Assembly: GCA_041398565.1 (NCBI GenBank) | Contig: JAWKUN010000005.1 | Span: 1-64,000 of the forward strand | Direction of reading: 5' to 3' | Length of the DNA: 64,000 nt | Source: DATGPD01 sp041398565 | Lineage (GTDB): Bacteria; Planctomycetota; UBA1135; UBA2386 | In this document: positions 52,953 through 61,962 of the stretch, in pieces | Numbering within the stretch: the first letter of the stretch is position 1 | Layout: the number at the start of each line of letters is the position of its first letter | Made by a program: the position numbers and the translations under genes | The notes under the pieces: model-generated | Seen by the model: only the letters and a program-made list of their open reading frames with translations | Told to the model about the DNA's origin: nothing | Databases searched by the model: none

Positions 52953-53454
52953 CGCGGGCGATCATGGGCCGCCGGGCGAGGGAGTCAACGCCCCGGAATC
53001 GGTGGCAGGACCGCAACTGCTGTGGCAGCTGGGGCCGCCACCCGGCCGCGCGGAGGCTGTTCTGCGGGCCCCGACGGAACGGCCACGCGAAGCCCGATGC
53101 CATCGCGCCCTTCACTGGGACTTCAGATTGCCCCCACCGCCGAGCCGATAGAGCGTGCAGACAATTCGACTTGGGCGTCGCGGCCCGTGCCTGGGGGGGC
53201 ACCACCGTGACGTTGCGTGCGCTCGTGCGGGAACATGGGGGCGTGCGCACCCGCGCTCGCGATGAGATGGGGACTCGCGCGTGTGTGGGCTGCAGTGCCA
53301 TGAAGTTGTGGTCTTGTGGGGGAGACCGTCGTGGCCGGACTCCCGCGGCACCCTGCGCTGCCGCGGGAAGTCTTTTCTTCCCTGGGTCCGTACCGCAGCT
53401 GCGGACGCACCGATCTGGTCGCGCGCCCGGCACGAATCGGCCGGGCGAGACGCT
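52953..53454. other. 502-bp gap upstream of sigma gene
   Basis: The gap separates the sigma gene start from the stop of the beta-barrel gene, both minus strand. I see no ORF with coding character; several short ORFs are shadows of one another. It contains a perfect plus-strand intrinsic terminator at 53341-53381 and a stretch of clearly lower GC just before it, so a plus-strand non-coding transcript is possible. Confidence 0.5.
53341..53381 (+). terminator. Orphan intrinsic terminator on the plus strand
   Basis: A 10-bp perfect stem (TCCCGCGGCA with TGCCGCGGGA), an eight-base loop (CCCTGCGC), then AGTCTTTTCTTCC, which acts as the T-tract only when read on plus. No plus-strand gene lies upstream in the gap, and on the minus strand it has no T-tract. 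It therefore points to an unrecognised plus-strand transcript. Confidence 0.7.
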
Positions 53455-54882
53455 TCAGAACGTCCACACCATCTCGACGTAGCCGTAGCGGCTGTCACCG
53501 CCGCGGCCGTTCGGTGCGTCCTCCTGGAAGCGCCCCGCGACCAAGTAGGCGCCGCCCGCCTCGATGCGCAGGTTCTTGGGCCACGGGTCCCACTGCAGTC
53601 GGAGTTCGACCTGCTGGCCGACATGGTCGCCGGCACTGCCGCTGCTGTCGCGCACGCCGGCGGTGGTCCACGTGTCGCGCTCCGCGGCCAGCCGGACGTC
53701 GCGGTATGCGGCGATGACGCGCACGTTCTTGCCGGGTTTGAGCGAGACCCTCAGCTCCGGCGAGCTCAGGTTGCTGCGCGCGACGGCGCCCCACAGGCCC
53801 GTCGGGCCGTACTCGAAGCGACGCGCCCCGAACAGGGTGTCGAAGCGGCCGTTGTCGCCGTCGTTCGGGTCGCTGTCGCCCGACGCGTAGTCGTAGGCGA
53901 GCCGGACCGCCGGCTGCCAGGCGACGTCGAACGTGAAGCCCACGGAGACGTGCCCGAACCACGCCGAGTGGTCGAGCTCCGGTGCCGTGACGCTGGTCGA
54001 AGACTTGGACTCGCCGAACTGGTAGGCCGCCTCGATCTCGCCGAAGAACTGGCCGGGTTTGCCGGTGCGGACCAAGCGGAGACCTGGCGTGACCAGGCGC
54101 CGCCGCCGGGTGTTCGTGCCGTGCTCGTACAGCCCGTAGGCATACCCCTCCCAGTGCGTGCGCTCGTCGAAACGGCCGCCGGCGTGGCCGCCCATGAACT
54201 GCAGGTCGAGGTCCTGGTCGTCCCAGTCGTGGTCGTTGTCGCGCAGCGAGGCGAAGTCGCCGGGGCGCCGCATGGTCGGCAAGGTCCAGAACAGGTGCGC
54301 CGAGGTCCCCGCGTCGTCCTGCCAGAGGTAGTCGACCCCGTTGAAGGAGTTGATGGTGTTGCGGTAGGCGTTGCGCGCGACCAGGCGGCGGCTGCCGAGA
54401 TCGAGCGCTTCGCGCCCGGCCAGCAAGCGGTGCTCGCCGCCGGCGAACTTGCCCAAAGCGAAGGTGACGTGGGCCTGCAGCAAGTCGACGGTGTCGACGA
54501 TCGAGGTGTCGAGAAGGGAGCCATCGTCCGACCCATAGGCGCGGGCATCGATCACCTCGACGGTGCCTCCGACCGGGTCGAAGTCGACGTCGGCGCGCAG
54601 CAGAGTGCGCAGCATGACCTGGTCGTCGGTGTCGGCCAGCGTCGGCGCCGCACGGAACTGCCCGTTCAACGTCTCGAAACGCGTCCGGTGCTCGCCGCTC
54701 ACCTTGAGCCAAGGGGGGCAGCCGACCGCCTGGCTCAAGCGCCACGGTTGACTCGGCGGCGGAGCGCTCTTCGTCTTGCCGTCCTGCGCCGTCAGGGGCA
54801 GGGCGACGGCCAGCAGGAGGAACGCGGAGAGCGAAGGCAGCGGCGAGAGCCGCTGCGCACCGAGGAAACCGAACGCAGCCAT
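53455..54882 (-). CDS. Alginate-export-type outer membrane beta-barrel
   Basis: 475 residues. Signal peptide (MAAFGFLGAQRLSPLPSLSAFLLLAVALPLTAQ) then a barrel rich in alternating aromatic strands: VSGEHRTRFETLNGQFRA, DQVMLRTLLRADVDFDPVGGTVEVIDARAYG, REALDLGSRRLVARNAYRNTINSFNGVDY (close to the GRQ-E/LG-S-LVG motif of the alginate export family), ending YGYVEMVWTF with a C-terminal Phe as required for barrel assembly. Probably a specific sugar or oligosaccharide porin. Upstream gene is ribulokinase, 200 bp away on the same strand, so pentose uptake is possible but unproven. Confidence 0.82.
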   Translation of the reverse strand: MAAFGFLGAQRLSPLPSLSAFLLLAVALPLTAQDGKTKSAPPPSQPWRLSQAVGCPPWLKVSGEHRTRFETLNGQFRAAPTLADTDDQVMLRTLLRADVDFDPVGGTVEVIDARAYGSDDGSLLDTSIVDTVDLLQAHVTFALGKFAGGEHRLLAGREALDLGSRRLVARNAYRNTINSFNGVDYLWQDDAGTSAHLFWTLPTMRRPGDFASLRDNDHDWDDQDLDLQFMGGHAGGRFDERTHWEGYAYGLYEHGTNTRRRRLVTPGLRLVRTGKPGQFFGEIEAAYQFGESKSSTSVTAPELDHSAWFGHVSVGFTFDVAWQPAVRLAYDYASGDSDPNDGDNGRFDTLFGARRFEYGPTGLWGAVARSNLSSPELRVSLKPGKNVRVIAAYRDVRLAAERDTWTTAGVRDSSGSAGDHVGQQVELRLQWDPWPKNLRIEAGGAYLVAGRFQEDAPNGRGGDSRYGYVEMVWTF

Positions 54883-55082
54883 GGTGTGCCGCCAACAAAA
54901 CACATGCCGTCGCTTCGCAGCTGACGTCGGGCCGATGCCGGCCCCAAGCCGGCGCCTGGTGTCACCGATTCGCGACTGAGCTGCACCTCGACGTGACGAG
55001 TAGGCTCGAAGCGACGCCGGGTCCCGGAGACCGGGAGCCACCCCACGAACCGGCGAGCCGGCGGCGGCGATGCCACGCCGCG

Positions 55083-56741
55083 TCAACCTCCGCTCCCCTC
55101 GCGCACGCGCCCGCGCAGCGCCAACAGCTGCTTCATCACTCCGCCCAGTTCGCCCGCGCCGGTCCTGGTGCCGAACGCGTCGTGCAGCACCGAATACGCT
55201 CGGAACAGCTCGTCGTAGACGTCGCGTTCGCCCGCGCGCGGTACGTACTCACGCGTCGGAGCGGCAACCAGGGCGCGCTGGGCGCTCGCCGCGTCGGCGA
55301 AAGCTCCGCCGACGACCGCACCCATGATCGCCGCTCCGAGCGCGCTCGCTTGCGTCGAAGCCGCCACGCGCAAGGGCCGCCCCAGCACATCGGCGTAGAT
55401 CTGCATCACCAACGGGCTCTTCGAAGCGATGCCACCGCACGCGATCAGGGCGCGCACCGGCACGCCCAGCTCGACCATGCGCTCGACGATCACCCGCGCG
55501 CCGAACGCCGTGGCCTCGATCATCGCGCGGTACAGCTCGCCCGGCGTTGTGTGCAGGCTCAGGCCCAGGACCGCGCCGGACAGCGCCGGATCGACCAGCA
55601 CGCAGCGGTTGCCGTTGTGCCAATCGAGCGCCAACAGGCCGCTCTCACCGGCGCGTAGCGCGCGCGCGGCCTCGCTGAGCCCCTCGTGGTCACCGGCCTG
55701 CAGCAGGCGCGCAGTCGCGGCGAACACGTCCCCCACGGCAGACTGCCCCGCCTCGAAGCCGAGCATGCCGGGCAGGATCGAGCCGCGCACGACCCCCGAC
55801 AGACCGCGCGCGTCTGGCACGGATCCCGTGTCCGGTGCCACCGCCATGTCGCACGACGACGTTCCGATCACCTTCACCAGATCGCCTGCCGCGATGCCGG
55901 CGCCGACCGCGCCGAGGTGGGCATCGAAGGCACCGACGGCGACCGGAATGCCCGGACGCAACCCGAGGGCCGCCGCCGGCACCGCGGCCAATGCGCCAGC
56001 CTGCTGGTCGGCGGTGGCGGCGCGGAAGTCCAGACGCCCGCGCAGCACCGCCAGCTCGGGTGCCAGCCCACCGAGGAACTCTGCGTCCGGCAGCCCGCCC
56101 CACTCGTCGGCGTAGAGCGCCTTGTGTCCGGCAGCACAGACGCTGCGGCGAAGGCTCTCCGGCGCGCGCGTCCCGGTGAGCCAGCCGGGGACGAAGTCGC
56201 ACAGCTCCACCCAGGAGTGCGCCGCCGCGAACACGTCGGGAGCCGAGCGCAGGCAGCGGAGGATCTTGCTCCAGAACCACTCCGACGAGTAGGTGCCGCC
56301 GCAGCGCGCCAGGAAGTGCGGGCGCACCGCGCGCGCGTGCTCGGTCAGCTCGGCAGCCTCGGCGCTGCTGGTGTGGTCCTTCCACAGCCAAGCCTGGGCC
56401 GCCGGATGCTCGCGGAACTCGGGGTGCTCCGCCAGGGCGCAGCCCTGCCGATCGACCGGGATGGGCGTGCTGCCGGTGGTGTCGACCCCGATGCCGACGA
56501 CATCGTCGGGACGCGCGTCGGCCGCGCGCATCACCGCTGGCACCACCTCTCGAAGCGCGTCCAGATAGTCGGGCGGGTGCTGGCGTGCCAGATCGGGCTC
56601 GCGCCCATCGACGATCACTCCCTCGTCGCCGTGGCCGTAGGTGCCGGTCGCCTGCGCCGCCTCACGGCCGCGGTCGAGATCGACGAGCAGCGCCCGCAGG
56701 CTGCTGGTGCCGTAGTCGAGGCCGAGGGAGTAGCGTGGCAT
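55083..56741 (-). CDS. araB: L-ribulokinase
   Basis: 552 residues with the FGGY fold. MPRYSLGLDYGTSSLRALLVDL is the N-terminal nucleotide-binding signature, DDVVGIGVDTTGSTPIPVDRQG and AAQAWLWKDHTSSAEAAEL carry the active-site segments, and VGAFDAHLGAVGAG, ACGGIASKSPLVMQIYADVLGRPL and ASALGAAIMGAVVG the C-terminal ATP-binding motifs. The long insert and GTYSSEWFWSKIL are characteristic of AraB rather than xylulokinase. It phosphorylates L-ribulose to its 5-phosphate. The isomerase and epimerase genes are not in the window. Confidence 0.92.
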   Translation of the reverse strand: MPRYSLGLDYGTSSLRALLVDLDRGREAAQATGTYGHGDEGVIVDGREPDLARQHPPDYLDALREVVPAVMRAADARPDDVVGIGVDTTGSTPIPVDRQGCALAEHPEFREHPAAQAWLWKDHTSSAEAAELTEHARAVRPHFLARCGGTYSSEWFWSKILRCLRSAPDVFAAAHSWVELCDFVPGWLTGTRAPESLRRSVCAAGHKALYADEWGGLPDAEFLGGLAPELAVLRGRLDFRAATADQQAGALAAVPAAALGLRPGIPVAVGAFDAHLGAVGAGIAAGDLVKVIGTSSCDMAVAPDTGSVPDARGLSGVVRGSILPGMLGFEAGQSAVGDVFAATARLLQAGDHEGLSEAARALRAGESGLLALDWHNGNRCVLVDPALSGAVLGLSLHTTPGELYRAMIEATAFGARVIVERMVELGVPVRALIACGGIASKSPLVMQIYADVLGRPLRVAASTQASALGAAIMGAVVGGAFADAASAQRALVAAPTREYVPRAGERDVYDELFRAYSVLHDAFGTRTGAGELGGVMKQLLALRGRVREGSGG

Positions 56742-56769
56742 GGGGACGGTCGCGACAGCGCCGATCGGT

Positions 56770-58248
56770 TCAGGCCAGAAGGCGCTGCACCACGTTGCCA
56801 GCCACGTCGGTGAGCCGGAACCGGCGCCCCTGGTGGCGGAAGGTCAGCCGCTCGTGGTCGATGCCGAGCAGCCGCAGGATGGTGGCGTGCAGGTCGTGCA
56901 CGCTGACCGGGTCCTCGACCACGTTGTAGCCGAACTCGTCGGTCCGGCCGTGGGTGATGCCGGGCCGGATGCCACCCCCCGCCATCCACATGGTGAAGCA
57001 ACGCGGATGGTGATCGCGCCCGTACGAGCCTTCGTCGTACTTGCCCTGGCAGTAGGCGGTGCGTCCGAACTCGCCACCCCACACCACCAGCGTGTCGTCG
57101 AGAAGTCCGCGTCGCTCGAGGTCGAGCACGAGAGCCGCGCTCGCCTGGTCGGTCAGCTGGCACTGCACCGGGTGTTCGCGTGGCAGGTTGCCGTGCGCGT
57201 CCCAGCCGTTGATGTAGAGCTGGATGAAGCGCACGCCGCGCTCGGCCAGGCGCCGCGCCAACAGGCAGTTGGCAGCGAACGATCCGGGCTTGCGCACATC
57301 GGGTCCGTACAGGGCCAACGTGCTCTCGTCCTCGCTCGAGAAGTCGACCAATTCCGGCACCGACATCTGCATGCGAAACGCCATCTCGCCCTGCAGGATG
57401 CGGGTGCGCACTTCAGGATCGAGGCTGCGCTCGTACTCCAACTCGTTCAGCTCGGCGACGGCGTCGAGGAGGCGCCGGCGATCCCGACGCGTGACCCCCT
57501 GCGGGTCGTCGAGGAACAACACCGGCTCCGATCCCGACCGAAAGCGCACCCCTTGGTGCTCGCTGGCCAGGAAGCCGGCCCCCCACAAGCGATCCGACAG
57601 CGCCTGCGGGTTGCCGAAGCCGCGGTTCAGCATCACGACGAAGGCGGGCAGCTCCTCGTTGGTGCGCCCCAGCCCGTAGCTCAGCCAGGCCCCCATCGAC
57701 GGCCGGCCAGGGATCTGGCTGCCGGTCTGCATGAAGGTCACCCCGGGCTCGTGGTTGATGGCGTCGGTGTACATGGAATGCACCACACACAGCTTCTTGG
57801 CGAGACCGGCCGTGTAGGGCAGCAGCTCGCTCACCCACAGACCGTCCATGTCGTTGTCGTGCCTGGCGAACGCGTACTTCGACGGCACCAGCGGCAGCGA
57901 CGACTGGCCGCTGGTCATGCCGGTGATGCGCTGGTTCTGGTAGACCTCCGGCATCTTGCGCAGGTCCTGGCCGGCGCGTTCGCGCAGGACGGGCTTGTAG
58001 TCGAAGAGATCCAGCTGCGACGGCCCGCCCATCATGTGCAGGTAGATGACGCGCTTGGCGCGCGGCACGAAGTGCAGACTCGCCAGCGCGCCTCGTCCAC
58101 CGTGACCGGCCGGCGCCGCGCCGGCCGATTCGTCGGTCAGCAGGTGTACCAGGGCGCCGACGCCCAGGCTGTTGGCCACGCCGCCACCGGCAGCGGCGAA
58201 TAGTTGGCGTCGGGTGAGGTTCAGTGCGACTCGACGGAAAGGATGCAT
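56770..58248 (-). CDS. DUF1501 exported protein
   Basis: 492 residues. Near-twin-arginine start LTRRQLFAAAGGGVANSLG, then the DUF1501 blocks: RVIYLHMMGGPSQLDLFDYKP, INHEPGVTFMQTGSQIPGRPSMGAWLSYGLG, DDTLVVWGGEFGRTAYCQGKYDEGSYGRDHHPRCFTMWMAGGGI and ATILRLLGIDHERLTFRHQGR. Alkaline-phosphatase-like fold by these WGGEFGR and RDHHP metal-ligand motifs. In planctomycetes it is paired with a DUF1549/DUF1553 gene, here three bases upstream. The pair is believed to act on sulfated or complex polysaccharides but is uncharacterised. Confidence 0.93.
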   Translation of the reverse strand: MHPFRRVALNLTRRQLFAAAGGGVANSLGVGALVHLLTDESAGAAPAGHGGRGALASLHFVPRAKRVIYLHMMGGPSQLDLFDYKPVLRERAGQDLRKMPEVYQNQRITGMTSGQSSLPLVPSKYAFARHDNDMDGLWVSELLPYTAGLAKKLCVVHSMYTDAINHEPGVTFMQTGSQIPGRPSMGAWLSYGLGRTNEELPAFVVMLNRGFGNPQALSDRLWGAGFLASEHQGVRFRSGSEPVLFLDDPQGVTRRDRRRLLDAVAELNELEYERSLDPEVRTRILQGEMAFRMQMSVPELVDFSSEDESTLALYGPDVRKPGSFAANCLLARRLAERGVRFIQLYINGWDAHGNLPREHPVQCQLTDQASAALVLDLERRGLLDDTLVVWGGEFGRTAYCQGKYDEGSYGRDHHPRCFTMWMAGGGIRPGITHGRTDEFGYNVVEDPVSVHDLHATILRLLGIDHERLTFRHQGRRFRLTDVAGNVVQRLLA

Positions 58249-58251
58249 GGT

Positions 58252-61200
58252 TCAGTCTCGCACCAGGGTCTCGTCCAGGCCGAGCGTCGCGCTGGCCACC
58301 ATCGTGAACGCCGCGACCTCGACCGGATCGAGATCTCCGGCGAGCTCTGCGTCGCCGATCGACAAGAGCGACGCCGCGTCGCGCGGGGCGGCCGCGTAGC
58401 GCACGCGCAGGTCGTGCAACAGGCCGAGGAGCACCGTCTGCTCGCGCGGCCCGGGCGTGCGTCCGGTGCAGCGACGGAACATGCGGCGCACGCGCGCTTC
58501 GTCGCCCGTCGCTTCGCGCAGGGTGCGAGCCGCCAGCATCCGCGCCGCTTCCAGGAACTGCGCGTCGTTCCACAGCACCAGGGCTTGCAGAGGCGTGTTG
58601 GTGGTCTCGCGGCGCACGACGCAGAACTCGCGGGTGGGAGCGTCGAAGGTCGCCATCTGCGGGTTGGGCGAGGTGCGCTTCCAGAACGTGTAGAGGCTGC
58701 GCCGGTACAGAGCGTCGCCGTCGTCGCGGACGAAGGCTCCCGTGTTCGAGCTCTGACCGATCGAGACCTCGGCCCACAGGTGGTCCGGCTGGTAGGGCTT
58801 GACGCTCGGCCCGCCGATCTTGTCGACCAGCAGACCCGAGACGAAGAGCGCCTGGTCGCGCACCAGCTCGCCGAGCAACCGGCGCCGCGGAAACCAGGAC
58901 AGCAGGCGGTCGTCGGGATCGGCGGCGGCGGACTCGGCAGTGCGCGCCGAACTCTGCCTGTAGGTCGCCGAGGTGACGAGCAGCCGCAGCAGGGCCTTCT
59001 GGTCCCATCCCGACTGCACGAACCAGCGTGCCAGCCAGTCGAGCAACTCCGGGTGGCTGGGCCACTCCGACTGGTAGCCGAAGTTCTCGACCGACTTGAC
59101 GATGCCGGTACCGAACAGCATCTGCCACAGGCGATTCACGTGCACGCGCGCGGTGAGCGGATGATCGGGCGCCGTCAACCACCGGGCGAAACCGAGCCGG
59201 TCGTGTGGCGCACCGGCCGGCAGCGCACCGCCGAGCTCCATCGGCGGGCGTCGGTCGACCGGCCGCGCCTCGTCGGCCATGTCGTAGCGCCCACGCGCCA
59301 GGACGAAGGTCGCCTTCGGTTGCGGCAGCTCCTGCATGACGATCACCGGCGTCGCTTCGGCGTCGACGGCCTCCTTGGCCAGGCGCGCCTCCTCGAGGCG
59401 TTGGCTCAAACGGCGGTAGGTCGGCGAGCGCCGGCGCCCGAAGTCGTCGTGGAAGGCGGTCGACGACGCCGCGTCGCGCCGCGTCGCGGGCACCAGCGCC
59501 CACGGCGCCTGCCTGCAGGGCGCCTCGCCATCGTCGTAGCGGAACGCGAAGCCGGCCGGACCGCCGTCGTTCACGACCTTCAACAGGAGGAAGTTGTCGC
59601 CGGCGCGCAGCTGCAGCTCGGCAACGTCGTCGTCGACGCGGACGCCGCGCTGCACGCGCCGGCGCAGCACTTCCTGTCCGTTGAGGTACACGCGCAGGCC
59701 GTCGTCGCTACCGAAGTAGGCCCGCACCGTGCGCGGCAGTGGCGAGCGCAGCCGGCGGCCGAGATAGAACGCCGCCCGCGCTCCCTTCAACTCGTGCGCG
59801 GCCCCGTCGCGGAACGCGGGCATGTGCTTCCAGCGCACCTTGCCGAACGCCGCATCGGCGTTCAGCCGGTCGTCACGCTCGGGTCCGAAGACGCCGTCGA
59901 AGGCGGCCGCGAAGCTCTTGGCGGTGAACGGCCCCGCCAGGAACCAGTCGCTCGCCTCGGTCGGAAACTCGGCCAGCAGGTCGCGCCGCGCCGCCTCGAA
60001 CGGGTCGGCCTGCGCCAGCGACAAGCGCAAGCGGCCGACCACGTGGTTCGGGTAGCGACTGCGGTACTCCACGGTGACCCGCACCGTCGTACCGCCGTCG
60101 AAGCCGAAGGGTCGCTCCGCGATCAGGATGCCCGTGCGCGCCTCGGCGCGGTTGTGACCGTCGAGAGCCCAGCCGAGCTCGTTCTCGCTCAGGACGTTGG
60201 CGATGCCGTGGTCGCTGTTGGGCTGCTCGTGGTCGGCCCACGCCCACGCCCACACCACCGGCACCGCCGTCGCGTCGCCCCCGCGCGGCAGCGCCTCGAC
60301 TCGGATCGTGCTGATCACGGCGTTGCCGTGCTCGGCCAGCCCGACGCTGCCCTTGCCGCACGCGGGGTCGGGCAGCGCCTCGATCCGCAGCAACCCCAGA
60401 TCACCAGCGTCCGTGTCCAGCTCGAAGGTGTGGGTCTCGAACTCGGCGTTGTCGTGCGCACGTGCCGAGCCGTCGGGCAGGATCTCGAGGTCGCCACCGG
60501 AAGCGGCGCGCGCGACGCGCAGACGGCTGTCCACCCAGCGGATGCCGAGCTTGCGCCGCACGTAGTCTCCGAACGCCTCGGCCTCGCCTTCTACCTGCGG
60601 CGCGGCCGCCGCCAGCTCGGCTCGGGCCGCTTCGAGCACCGACCCCGCCGCCTCCGTGCGCTTCGCCAGCTGTGCATCTCGGTACATGAGCCGCGGCGGA
60701 TAGGCGCGCGCCTGCTCGAAGGAGGCGGGGTAGACCCCGCGCTCGTCCACCGACCCGAAGAGCGCGTACAGGCTGTAGTAGTCGTCCTGCGTGAACGGGT
60801 CGTACTTGTGGTCGTGGCACCGGCAGCACGTGAACGTCAGAGCCATGAACGTCGTGGCGATCGTCTCGATGCGATCGCACACCGCCTCCACCCGATACTC
60901 CGGATCGAGCGCGCCGCCTTCGTCGTTGATGTTGTGCATGCGACAGAAGGCGCTGGCGAGACGCTGGTCGACGGTGGCATCGGGAAGCAGGTCGCCGGCG
61001 AGCTGCTCGGTGACGAACCGGTCGTAGGGCAGGTTGTCGTTGAGGGCCGAAACCACCCAGTCGCGGTAGGGCCAGGCGGTGCGCACGTTGTCGTGGTGGA
61101 AGCCGTTGGTGTCGGCGTAGCGAGCCGCGTCCAGCCACACGAGCGCGACGCGCTCGCCGAAGTGCGGCGAGGCCAGGAGACGGTCGACCAGACGCTCGTA

Positions 61201-61917
61201 CGCATCGGCGGCCGGGTCGGCGACGAACGCGTCGATCTCCTCCGGCGTCGGCGGCAGGCCGACGAGGTCGAGGCTGACCCGACGGATGAGGGTGGCGCGG
61301 TCGGCCTCGGCCTGCGGCGCCAGGCCGTGCCGGCCGAGTTCGGCGCGCACGAACGCGTCGACCGGATGCGGCGCCCCCGGCGGCACCGCGCGCTCGGGAG
61401 GCGGCACGTAAGCCCAGTGCCGCGCGAAGGGCGCGCCGGCCTCCACCCACCGCCGCAGCACGCCACGCTCCGCGTCGTTCAGCGTGACGCCCGCGCTCGG
61501 TGGTGGCATCACCTGCTTGGGGTCGTGGCTCTCGATGCGGCGGACCATCTCCGACGCCTCGGCATCTCCGGGCACGACCGGCCGCACGCCGTCGCGCACG
61601 CGGGTGAGCCCCTCGTAGGTGTCGAGTCGCAGACCTGCCTTGCGCCCCTTCTCGTCGAAGCCGTGGCACTTGAAGCAACGGTCCGACAGGATCGGGCGGA
61701 TGTCGCGGTTGAAGTCGACGCGGTTGGGGCCGTCGGCGGCGGCATGCGCGGCCGTGGTCACCGAAGCGCGCTCGGGCGCAGCGTCGGCCGTGTCCTGCGC
61801 CGCCAGTGGCGCGACCGACCCCCAGACCCAGACCGACGTGACCCAGAGCCAGGAGACCCACGCGGACGGCAACCAAGCCAGTGGGGAACGAGCGACGAGC
61901 GAGACCGAGCGATCCAC
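58252..61917 (-). CDS. DUF1549/DUF1553 cytochrome protein (PSD1)
   Basis: 1221 residues from GTG. A long hydrophobic leader (SVSLVARSPLAWLPSAWVSWLWVTSVWVWGSVAPLAAQ), a PSCyt1 domain with CFKCHGFDEKG, the DUF1549 block (ELGRHGLAPQAEADRATLIRRVSLDLVGLPPTPEEIDAFV ... VALVWLDAARYADTNGFHHDN), a second CRCHDHKYDPF heme-like CxCH site, a carbohydrate-binding PA14-like insert (GTTVRVTVEY...YFGSDDGLRVYLNGQEVL) and the C-terminal DUF1553 (HDRLGFARWLTAPDHPLTARVHVNRLWQMLFG...RRETTNTPLQALVLWNDAQFLEAARML). Exported; probably acts with the DUF1501 partner. An 1804-residue ORF on the opposite strand is an artefact. Confidence 0.94.
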   Translation of the reverse strand: MDRSVSLVARSPLAWLPSAWVSWLWVTSVWVWGSVAPLAAQDTADAAPERASVTTAAHAAADGPNRVDFNRDIRPILSDRCFKCHGFDEKGRKAGLRLDTYEGLTRVRDGVRPVVPGDAEASEMVRRIESHDPKQVMPPPSAGVTLNDAERGVLRRWVEAGAPFARHWAYVPPPERAVPPGAPHPVDAFVRAELGRHGLAPQAEADRATLIRRVSLDLVGLPPTPEEIDAFVADPAADAYERLVDRLLASPHFGERVALVWLDAARYADTNGFHHDNVRTAWPYRDWVVSALNDNLPYDRFVTEQLAGDLLPDATVDQRLASAFCRMHNINDEGGALDPEYRVEAVCDRIETIATTFMALTFTCCRCHDHKYDPFTQDDYYSLYALFGSVDERGVYPASFEQARAYPPRLMYRDAQLAKRTEAAGSVLEAARAELAAAAPQVEGEAEAFGDYVRRKLGIRWVDSRLRVARAASGGDLEILPDGSARAHDNAEFETHTFELDTDAGDLGLLRIEALPDPACGKGSVGLAEHGNAVISTIRVEALPRGGDATAVPVVWAWAWADHEQPNSDHGIANVLSENELGWALDGHNRAEARTGILIAERPFGFDGGTTVRVTVEYRSRYPNHVVGRLRLSLAQADPFEAARRDLLAEFPTEASDWFLAGPFTAKSFAAAFDGVFGPERDDRLNADAAFGKVRWKHMPAFRDGAAHELKGARAAFYLGRRLRSPLPRTVRAYFGSDDGLRVYLNGQEVLRRRVQRGVRVDDDVAELQLRAGDNFLLLKVVNDGGPAGFAFRYDDGEAPCRQAPWALVPATRRDAASSTAFHDDFGRRRSPTYRRLSQRLEEARLAKEAVDAEATPVIVMQELPQPKATFVLARGRYDMADEARPVDRRPPMELGGALPAGAPHDRLGFARWLTAPDHPLTARVHVNRLWQMLFGTGIVKSVENFGYQSEWPSHPELLDWLARWFVQSGWDQKALLRLLVTSATYRQSSARTAESAAADPDDRLLSWFPRRRLLGELVRDQALFVSGLLVDKIGGPSVKPYQPDHLWAEVSIGQSSNTGAFVRDDGDALYRRSLYTFWKRTSPNPQMATFDAPTREFCVVRRETTNTPLQALVLWNDAQFLEAARMLAARTLREATGDEARVRRMFRRCTGRTPGPREQTVLLGLLHDLRVRYAAAPRDAASLLSIGDAELAGDLDPVEVAAFTMVASATLGLDETLVRD

Positions 61918-61962
61918 GGCGACCCGATCCTAACACGGGCGCCCCGGCTCGCCATGGCGCCG

